Assembly (NCBI RefSeq): GCF_013415845.1 | Contig: NZ_CP058907.1 | Coordinates: 248,001 to 312,000 of the forward strand | Source: Rhodopseudomonas palustris | GTDB taxonomy: Bacteria > Pseudomonadota > Alphaproteobacteria > Rhizobiales > Xanthobacteraceae | Length of the DNA: 64,000 bases | Direction of reading: 5' to 3' | Shown: positions 58,214 through 64,000 of the stretch, piece after piece | Layout: each line of letters starts with the position of its first letter | Numbering within the stretch: position 1 is the stretch's first letter | The notes under the pieces: generated by a model | Told to the model about the DNA's origin: nothing | Databases searched by the model: none | The model's input: only the letters and a program-made list of their open reading frames with translations | Program-made: the position numbers and the translations under genes

Positions 58214-58357
58214 TTCCATCGGGCTTTTCTCGATGGTCCGCTGCGCGGACGATGGATGCGCGGGTCAAGCCGGCGCATGACGCTGTGCTTGAAGCGCCGC
58301 CTCGCCGATTGCGCACCCCGTCATGCAGGCCCGTCATTGCCGGGCTTGACCCGGCAG
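58214..58357. repeat. Interspersed nested-palindrome repeat, family A, broken copy
   Basis: A right arm (58251-58282: GATGGATGCGCGGGTCAAGC...CATGACG) is followed, 50 bases on, by a second left arm (58332-58356: CGTCATTGCCGGGCTTGACC). Two partial copies are probably joined. The hairpin TCCGCTGCGCGGA precedes them. It sits between lolA and xthA. Confidence 0.65.
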
Positions 58358-58496
58358 AACATCCCCTTCGAAGAAACGCGGCCTGAATGCTTGGCCGGTT
58401 GTTCACACCATCGGCTTGCGTCCGACCCCATGCCGCGCAACAAGGATGGATCGTACGTCTTTCGGTGCCGTCCCGCCTTCCTGCGACCGAGATCCC

Positions 58497-59309
58497 ATGC
58501 GTCTCACGCTCACGACTTGGAACATCAACTCGGTGCGGCTTCGCATCGATCTGGTGGCGAAATTCCTCAAAGCCCAGCGCCCGGACATCCTGTGCCTGCA
58601 GGAGACGAAGTGTCCGGACGATGCGTTTCCGCTGAAGCGGTTCAAGCGACTCGGCTACGAGCATATCGCGCTCAACGGACAGAAGGGCTATCACGGCGTC
58701 GCGGTGATTTCGAAACTACCGTTCGTCACCACCGACGTCCGCACCTTCTGCGACATCATCGACAGCCGCCACATCTCGGTCTCGGTGAAGACCGACGAGA
58801 ACGCGCCTCCGCTGGTACTGCACAATTTCTACGTTCCGGCCGGTGGTGATATTCCCGACCCAGCCGTTAATCCGAAGTTCAAGCACAAGCTGTCGTTTCT
58901 CGACGAAATGAAAGCCTGCGAGCCGCTGCATCCGTCCGGCGATCAGCGGCACATTCTGGTCGGCGACCTCAACGTGGCGCCGCACGAGCACGACGTCTGG
59001 TCGCACAAACAACTTCTCAAGGTCGTGTCGCACACCCCGGTGGAGTGCGAGAAGCTGCTCGCGGTGCTACGCGCCGGCAACTGGGTCGACGTCGCGCGCG
59101 AGCGGATCCCGCTCGATCAGAAGGTCTATACATGGTGGAGCTATCGGGCTGCCGATTGGACCGTCGGCGACCGCGGCCGGCGGCTCGACCACATCTGGGT
59201 CTCGGAAGCGCTGAAGGACCGCGTGGTCGACTTCAAGGTCCTGCGCGACGCGCGAAGCTGGGAGCGGCCGAGCGACCATGTCCCGGTGACGATGACGATG
59301 GAGCTGTAG
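58497..59309 (+). CDS. xthA: Exodeoxyribonuclease III (AP endonuclease)
   Basis: 270 residues of the ExoIII/APE1 family; cuts DNA at abasic sites and trims 3' ends. LTTWNINSVRLRIDL at the N-terminus with the first Asn, LCLQETKCPDDAFP with the metal Glu, HNFYVPAGG, LVGDLNVAPHEHDVW with Asp and Asn, RLDHIWVSEAL, and the last catalytic SDHVPV at the C-terminus. All catalytic residues appear present. The ATG at 58497 is used; the upstream 27 codons overlap the repeat region. Confidence 0.97.
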   Translation: MRLTLTTWNINSVRLRIDLVAKFLKAQRPDILCLQETKCPDDAFPLKRFKRLGYEHIALNGQKGYHGVAVISKLPFVTTDVRTFCDIIDSRHISVSVKTDENAPPLVLHNFYVPAGGDIPDPAVNPKFKHKLSFLDEMKACEPLHPSGDQRHILVGDLNVAPHEHDVWSHKQLLKVVSHTPVECEKLLAVLRAGNWVDVARERIPLDQKVYTWWSYRAADWTVGDRGRRLDHIWVSEALKDRVVDFKVLRDARSWERPSDHVPVTMTMEL

Positions 59310-59360
59310 TTAGTTGTTCGACGCGTTTTATTCGCGCGAACTGCTTCGCTTGAAAACGCT

Positions 59361-59810
59361 CTACGACGTCAGCTTGCTGCCCACCATGACGATGTCGCTC
59401 GCCACCTGATTGGCGCGGGCGGCAAATTCGTCGCGCAGCCGTAGCGCTGCACCCGGATCGCTTTCGAGCACCCGCTGAAACAGACTGCGGGCAATCCGGA
59501 TCGCCGTGGAATATTCCAGCGCCACCGCGGTGGTCTGTCGCCGCATCGGCATCACCAGCGCGAGCTCGCCGATCAGATCGCCCGGCCGCGCCACCGTCTC
59601 GTGGACGCCGCCGTTTTCCATGGTGATTTGGAACGCGCCGCGCTGCACCACATAGCCGGCATCGGCCGGCTCGCCGACATTGAACATCACGTCGCCGCGG
59701 GCGAAGTCGCGCTGCTCGGAGCCGATCGCCAGCATCCGCAGCGCCTGCTCGCCGAGCAGCCGCAGCGTCGGAACGCGCGCGAGCAGGGCAACATCATCTT
59801 CGATCGACAT
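59361..59810 (-). CDS. Stand-alone cyclic nucleotide-binding (CRP-like) domain protein
   Basis: 149 residues: one cNMP-binding domain (residues about 10-125) with GDVMFNVGEPADAGYVVQRG, RPGDLIGELALVMPMRRQTTAVA and the PGDLIGE phosphate cassette, lacking the Arg-Thr-Ala triad of true cAMP binders. There is no helix-turn-helix and no other effector domain. It lies 39 bases downstream of the response regulator on the same strand and may share its transcript. It could modify another protein through its ligand; the ligand is unknown. Confidence 0.85.
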   Translation of the reverse strand: MSIEDDVALLARVPTLRLLGEQALRMLAIGSEQRDFARGDVMFNVGEPADAGYVVQRGAFQITMENGGVHETVARPGDLIGELALVMPMRRQTTAVALEYSTAIRIARSLFQRVLESDPGAALRLRDEFAARANQVASDIVMVGSKLTS

Positions 59811-59849
59811 GCGGGACCGGGCAACGAGTGAATCGGCCCCTTATTGGTA

Positions 59850-60536
59850 TCACGGCACGAGTTTGTAGCCACCGGCCTCGGTGACCAGAATCTCCGGATT
59901 CGCCGCATCGCGCTCGATCTTTTGGCGGAGCCGGTAGATGTGGGTCTCGAGCGTGTGGGTGGTGACGCCAGAATTGTAGCCCCACACCTCCTGCAGCAAG
60001 GTCTCGCGCGACACCGGCGCCTGACCGGCACGGTACAGGAAGCGGAGAATCGCGGTTTCCTTCTCGGTCAGCCGCACCTTCTTGGCGTTGGCGCCGGTCA
60101 GCATCTTCGAGCCGGGGCGGAATGAATACGGCCCGACCGTGAACACCGCGTCCTCGCTGGCTTCGTGCTGGCGAAGCTGGGCGCGGATCCGCGCCAGCAG
60201 CACCGCAAACCTGAACGGCTTGGCCACGTAGTCGTTGGCGCCGCTTTCCAGACCCAGAATGGTGTCCGAGTCAGTGTCGTGGCCGGTCAGCATGATGATC
60301 GGCGCCTTGAAGCCGCCCTTGCGCAAGCTTCGCACTACTTCGCGGCCGTCGGTGTCGGGAAGGCCGACGTCCATCAGCACCAGGTCGGGCGACAGCGCCT
60401 TGGCGGTCTGCACGCCCTTGGCGCCGGTATCGACCGCGGACGCCTCGAATTCCTCGTGCAGCGACAGCTGCTCGACCAGCGCGTCGCGCAGATCATTGTC
60501 GTCGTCCACGATCAGGATCTTGCGGGCGTTCGGCAT
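59850..60536 (-). CDS. OmpR-family response regulator
   Basis: 228 residues. Receiver domain with the acidic pocket in ILIVDDDNDLRDAL, the phosphoacceptor Asp56 in DLVLMDVGLPDTDG, Thr/Lys in MLTGHD and VAKPFRF. The C-terminal winged helix holds VRLTEKETAILRFLYRAG and VTTHTLETHIYRLRQKIE. Start ATG 60536 with GGAAGGACAG before it. No sensor kinase is adjacent. It is divergent from the YkuD transpeptidase gene. In related genomes a similar orphan regulator is cell-envelope linked; here that is only inferred from the neighbour. Confidence 0.93.
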   Translation of the reverse strand: MPNARKILIVDDDNDLRDALVEQLSLHEEFEASAVDTGAKGVQTAKALSPDLVLMDVGLPDTDGREVVRSLRKGGFKAPIIMLTGHDTDSDTILGLESGANDYVAKPFRFAVLLARIRAQLRQHEASEDAVFTVGPYSFRPGSKMLTGANAKKVRLTEKETAILRFLYRAGQAPVSRETLLQEVWGYNSGVTTHTLETHIYRLRQKIERDAANPEILVTEAGGYKLVP

Positions 60537-60700
60537 GGGCGCTGTCCTTCCGTCGTCTGGCGGCGCGGCTCTCGTCGGGGCGCGCACACAAATCACGCGC
60601 GATTGTATCGCAGATCACCAGATAGGGAGCGATTCCGCGGAATTTAACTGCAGCAGCCTAAATTTGCCGCCATGATGCCTGCGGCAAACTTCCCAGACGT

Positions 60701-61264
60701 ATGAAAAAGACAACCAAATCAGCCCCTTCAGAGAAATCGCCAAGGCCGCTTGCCCGGGTGCAGGTGCGCGCGGCGGCCGGCCAGCGCAGCCGCGGCTGGC
60801 TGATCGCCGGCGGGCTGACCATCCCGGTGGCGCTGGGGCGCGGCGGCATCCTCGCCAACAAACGGGAAGGCGACGGCGGCACGCCGCGCGGCACGTTTCA
60901 CCCGCTACGGCTGTGGTGGCGCCCCGACCGCGGCCCCCGGCCCCCGACACATCTGCCGATCCGCATTATCGGCCCTGACGATGCCTGGTGCGAAGACCCA
61001 AAGAGCCGGCACTATAACCGGCCGATCCACCGGTCATCCGCCGGCGAAGGGGATCGGCTGACGCGAGACGATCACCTCTACGACCTGATCGTCGAGATCG
61101 ACCACAACACCCGGCCGCGGATTGCCGGCCGCGGCAGCGCCGTTTTTCTTCATCTGGCCCGCGACAATTTCGGCCCGACCGCCGGCTGTGTGGCGATGAC
61201 TCGCGGCAACTTGCAGCGTCTGCTGGCCCGAATCGGGCCACGGACGAAGATCGTCATCGGTTAG
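60701..61264 (+). CDS. L,D-transpeptidase (YkuD) family protein
   Basis: 187 residues. YkuD catalytic region: FLHLARDNFGPTAGCVAMTRGNL holds His and the nucleophile Cys in the pattern of this short family (COG3786 type). PTGTF-like GGTPRGTFHPLRLWW and CEDPKSRHYNRPI are the family's other marks. No signal peptide is evident; the N-terminus is basic (MKKTTKSAPSEKSPRP). Members make 3-3 cross-links in peptidoglycan or act on other wall bonds; export here is unclear. Weak ribosome site. Confidence 0.88.
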   Translation: MKKTTKSAPSEKSPRPLARVQVRAAAGQRSRGWLIAGGLTIPVALGRGGILANKREGDGGTPRGTFHPLRLWWRPDRGPRPPTHLPIRIIGPDDAWCEDPKSRHYNRPIHRSSAGEGDRLTRDDHLYDLIVEIDHNTRPRIAGRGSAVFLHLARDNFGPTAGCVAMTRGNLQRLLARIGPRTKIVIG

Positions 61265-61345
61265 CCTGACGAGCTTCGGTGTCACCACCCGCGCAGGCGG
61301 GTGCTAACCCCAGCGTTTTGGAAGACCCCTGGCGTCATAACGGCT

Positions 61346-62005
61346 TCAGCGATGCCCGAAGATCGCCGACCCGACCCGCACATGGGTGGCGCCGAATTGG
61401 ATAGCGGTGGCGAAGTCGGCGCTCATGCCCATCGACAGCTTCGAAAGGCCATTGCGCTTGGCGATCTTGGCGCATAGCGCAAAATGCGGCGCCGGCGCTT
61501 CATCGACCGGTGGGATGCACATCAGTCCGCTGATGGTCAGCCCCCAGCGCTCGCGGCAAGCGACCAGAAAGGCATCGGCATCCTGCGGCGCGATGCCCGC
61601 CTTCTGCGGCTCCTCGCCGGTGTTGATCTGAACGAACAGTTCGACCTTTCGGCCAGCCTGCGGCAGCACCTTGCTCAGGGCTTCGCACAGGCTGTCACGA
61701 TCGACCGAATGGATCGCGTCGAACAGCGCGACGGCGTCCTTGGCCTTGTTGGACTGCAGCGGTCCGATCAGATGCAATTCGGTGCCGGGGTATTCGTCGA
61801 CCAGCGCCGGCCATTTGCCCTTGGCTTCCTGCACGCGATTTTCGCCGAACACACGCTGGCCGGCCGACAGCACCGGGCGGATCGCCTCCGCCTCGAAGGT
61901 CTTCGACACCGCGATCAGCGTCACCTCACTGCGCTCGCGCCGTGCATCCTTGCAGGCACTCGCGATTTCGGCCTCGACCGCGGCCAGATTGGCGGCGGCG
62001 CTCAT
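61346..62005 (-). CDS. YggS/PROSC family PLP-binding protein
   Basis: 219 residues in a TIM-barrel fold that carries pyridoxal 5'-phosphate and balances free PLP and amino acids. PLP lysine in TLIAVSKTFEAE (Lys35), FGENRVQEAKGKWPAL, LHLIGPLQSNKAKDAV, HSVDR, VFVQINTG-like ELFVQINTGEEPQKAG, LSMGMSADFATAIQFGATHVRVGS and AIFG at the end. Intact by all visible markers. It stands alone; a degenerate repeat arm lies upstream of it at about 61278-61306. Confidence 0.95.
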   Translation of the reverse strand: MSAAANLAAVEAEIASACKDARRERSEVTLIAVSKTFEAEAIRPVLSAGQRVFGENRVQEAKGKWPALVDEYPGTELHLIGPLQSNKAKDAVALFDAIHSVDRDSLCEALSKVLPQAGRKVELFVQINTGEEPQKAGIAPQDADAFLVACRERWGLTISGLMCIPPVDEAPAPHFALCAKIAKRNGLSKLSMGMSADFATAIQFGATHVRVGSAIFGHR

Positions 62006-62175
62006 CGGCTCAAGGCTCCGGAAGATGCTCGGCGGCGGGAGAAAGGCGGCCTTGGCGGCGCGATGAATGCGGCGAGTTCGTCCACGGTTCCGGCTTCGCT
62101 CAAATTGTAATGAATCGGGGAAAGGCTTCTTGAAGCCTTCCTCCTAGGATGATTGCGGGGGGTCGAGGGGCAACG

Positions 62176-63849
62176 ATGTCACGCATCGCAATCGTCCGCA
62201 AGAAAGCCAAGCTCAGAGCCTTGCTCGGCATCCGTGCCAGGCTCGTGGTGCTGGCGCTGATCCTGGTCTGTCCGCTGATGCTGGACCGGGTGCGTCTGCT
62301 CGAAGCGACGCGCACCGCACAGCTCGCCGCGATGGCCAATGAGCTGTCGACGCTGGCGCAGCGCACCGCGGATGCCGAGCGCGAGGTGATCTCGTCGGTC
62401 GAAGCGGTGCTAAAATCAGCCGCCTACGTGCACGCCGCCGCCGCCCAGGCGGGACGAAGCTGCAGCATCCTGCGCGCCAGCCTGCGGGTCGATCTGCCCT
62501 CGATCCGAATGCTGATGGTGGCCGGCCCCGACGGCGTGGTGCACTGTTCGACCTCTTCGATGTTCGTCGGCAGCAACATCAGCGACCGCCCATACTTCCG
62601 TAAGGCTTTGGAAACACACGACTTTGTCGTGAGTGACTTCTTGGTCGGCCGTCAGACCCAGAAGGGCACGATCCTGGCCGCCTACCCGGTCTCGGCGATC
62701 GATACCGGCGAAGAGGCGGTGATCGTCGCCGGCATGAATTTGGACTGGCTGTCCGACATGATGAGCAGCCTGGCCGGCCGCGCCGGCGTCAACGCCGCCC
62801 TGATCGACGGCGAAGGCACCGTTCTGGCCGCGCCGCCGGACGAGCGCAGCCTGATCGGCAAGAAGCTCGACCGTTTGGCGCTGCTGCCGGCGATGGCGGA
62901 GACTCCGCAAGGCCGCAGCAGCATTACCATGCGGGACGATGCCGGACGGCTGATGACCGTGAGCCGGATTCCCGGCACCAGCGCCAGGCTGGTCGTGACC
63001 GTGGACGAGAACAAGGTCTCGGCCGGGATCAATCACGACATCCGCACCGCCTATCTGCAGCTCGCGCTGGTCTGCCTGTTCGTGCTGCTCGGCGCGCTGA
63101 TCGCGGCCGAACGGCTGATCGTCCAGCCGATTTCGGTGCTGACCGGGGTCGCCAAGAAATTCGCCGAAGGCAACTGGTCGGCCCGGGTGGCGCGCAAGCG
63201 GCTGCCGTCGGAATTCGTGCCGCTGGCGCGCGCGTTTAACGCGATGGCGGCGCAGCTCGGCCAGCGCGAACGTGAGCTGGTCGCCAGCAACAGCCGCCTG
63301 ACCGTGATGGCCTCGATGGACCTGCTGTCGGGCCTCGCCAACCGCCGCGGCTTGCAGAGCCGGCTCGACTTCGAATGGATGAAGGGCCAGCAGACCGGGC
63401 ATCGCCTGGCGCTGATGATGATCGACGTCGACCATTTCAAGCTGTTCAACGATTCGTACGGCCATCCCGAGGGTGACGCCTGCCTCAGCCGGATCGGCGA
63501 GACGCTGGCAGCGGTGGCCGACCAGACCGGCGGGTTCGCGGCCCGTTACGGCGGCGAGGAGTTCTGCCTGCTGCTGCCGGAAACCGGGATCGGCCGCGCC
63601 CTCCAGGTCGGCGAGCTGGTCCGCACCACCGTCGAACAGCTCGCTCTGCCGCATAAGACCAGTGCGTTCGAGCATGTTACCGTCAGCATCGGCGTCGCCT
63701 GTACGCTGCCGAGCGAACACGCCTCCCCGGCCGAGCTGATCGAGGCTGCCGACGCAGCGCTGTACGCGGCCAAACATCGCGGCCGCAACAATGTGGTCGA
63801 GCACGGCTTCATCCGGGCCAGCGACGGCCCGGTGGCGATGGCGAGCTGA
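62176..63849 (+). CDS. Membrane diguanylate cyclase (Cache-HAMP-GGDEF)
   Basis: 557 residues. TM1 at about 18-36, a periplasmic dCache-type sensor (about 40-290, with SDRPYFRKALETHDFVVSDF), TM2 at about 293-315, HAMP (about 316-375), then GGDEF with DLLSGLANRRGLQSRLDF and the active-site RYGGEEFCLLLPETG. The inhibitory I-site RxxD expected just upstream is absent (QTGGFAA), so product inhibition may be lost. GAGGGG lies 5 bases before ATG 62176. A GCCCGGC/GCCGGGC hairpin follows at 63864-63882. Makes c-di-GMP in response to an unknown external cue. Confidence 0.93.
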   Translation: MSRIAIVRKKAKLRALLGIRARLVVLALILVCPLMLDRVRLLEATRTAQLAAMANELSTLAQRTADAEREVISSVEAVLKSAAYVHAAAAQAGRSCSILRASLRVDLPSIRMLMVAGPDGVVHCSTSSMFVGSNISDRPYFRKALETHDFVVSDFLVGRQTQKGTILAAYPVSAIDTGEEAVIVAGMNLDWLSDMMSSLAGRAGVNAALIDGEGTVLAAPPDERSLIGKKLDRLALLPAMAETPQGRSSITMRDDAGRLMTVSRIPGTSARLVVTVDENKVSAGINHDIRTAYLQLALVCLFVLLGALIAAERLIVQPISVLTGVAKKFAEGNWSARVARKRLPSEFVPLARAFNAMAAQLGQRERELVASNSRLTVMASMDLLSGLANRRGLQSRLDFEWMKGQQTGHRLALMMIDVDHFKLFNDSYGHPEGDACLSRIGETLAAVADQTGGFAARYGGEEFCLLLPETGIGRALQVGELVRTTVEQLALPHKTSAFEHVTVSIGVACTLPSEHASPAELIEAADAALYAAKHRGRNNVVEHGFIRASDGPVAMAS

Positions 63850-63909
63850 GGCTGCTCAAGGGCCGCCCGGCGAGCTGCCGGGCTTGCGCCATCCCATTGA
63901 CCCGACACC

Positions 63910-64000
63910 ATGTTTCATGGCCTAGTCCGCGCGCTTCGCGCGCGATTTGACCCGAGCCCCCGCACCGGTTGGCGACCTCGGCCGCGCCCCGTTTTCCGCC
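63910..64000 (+). CDS. Open frame running off the right edge, unverified
   Basis: An ATG frame (MFHGLVRALRARFDPSPR...) is open to the end of the window, 30 codons. There is no good ribosome site, and the first part overlaps a hairpin (CGCGCGCTTCGCGCGCG). It may be the start of a gene or noncoding GC-rich DNA. Confidence 0.2.
   Translation, partial: MFHGLVRALRARFDPSPRTGWRPRPRPVFR

Overview
The window is about 64 kb of high-GC DNA from an alphaproteobacterium of the Bradyrhizobium/Rhodopseudomonas group. Gene content points to Rhodopseudomonas palustris or a very close relative: a photosynthetic-type (IV-Photo) RuBisCO-like protein, two tandem glnK-amtB pairs, a B12-binding regulator of the photoreceptor type, and a hemD-mitofilin-hemY block. 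The species call is inferred from protein resemblance, not from a database search. Most of the window is ordinary chromosome. There is no prophage, insertion sequence, CRISPR array or rRNA operon.

Layout. 1-14.8 kb holds leucine synthesis (leuB, leuD, leuC, not in one operon), asd, a beta-carbonic anhydrase, a CitE-like lyase, a chemoreceptor, and a run of small exported proteins including a His-rich and a Gly/Tyr/His-rich one. A low-GC hypothetical gene lies before leuC, and a possible 37-residue protein lies upstream of it. 14.9-18.9 kb is the ribosome/SRP block ffh-rpsP-rimM-trmD-rplS, all on the minus strand. 19.2-28.4 kb carries a VapBC-type pair, an MBL hydrolase, a SIMPL/GyrI-like envelope pair, dapF-mtaB, an ETF-beta lysine methyltransferase homologue, EVE, gpsA and tsaD. 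28.4-32.6 kb is hemD, a mitofilin-like protein, hemY and tRNA-Thr(CGT).

33-43.3 kb is the most unusual part. It has a membrane HAMP protein without an output domain, a B12-binding regulator across an 850-base gap, a PhyH-like protein whose metal-binding HxD motif looks altered, the RuBisCO-like protein, a YjbQ protein and three O-acylation genes (OafA/SGNH, AlgX-like, MBOAT). After tRNA-Gly(GCC), 43.9-52.4 kb holds ybbN-LonN-Trm112, a UbiH-type hydroxylase, tesB, and glnK1-amtB1-glnK2-amtB2. The second pair has a sigma54-like promoter.

52.5-53.4 kb is a small low-GC insert with a MNT nucleotidyltransferase and an unrecognised protein. 53.5-64 kb has a DapC-like aminotransferase, ftsK and lolA behind a perfect CtrA box. 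It continues with xthA, a cyclic-nucleotide-binding protein, an OmpR-type response regulator, a YkuD transpeptidase, a YggS protein and a membrane diguanylate cyclase.

Six nested-palindrome interspersed repeats of about 80-140 bases sit between genes. They fall into three sequence families with one shared architecture. Start codons were moved inward from the longest reading frame wherever a Shine-Dalgarno sequence or the family's usual N-terminus supported it.
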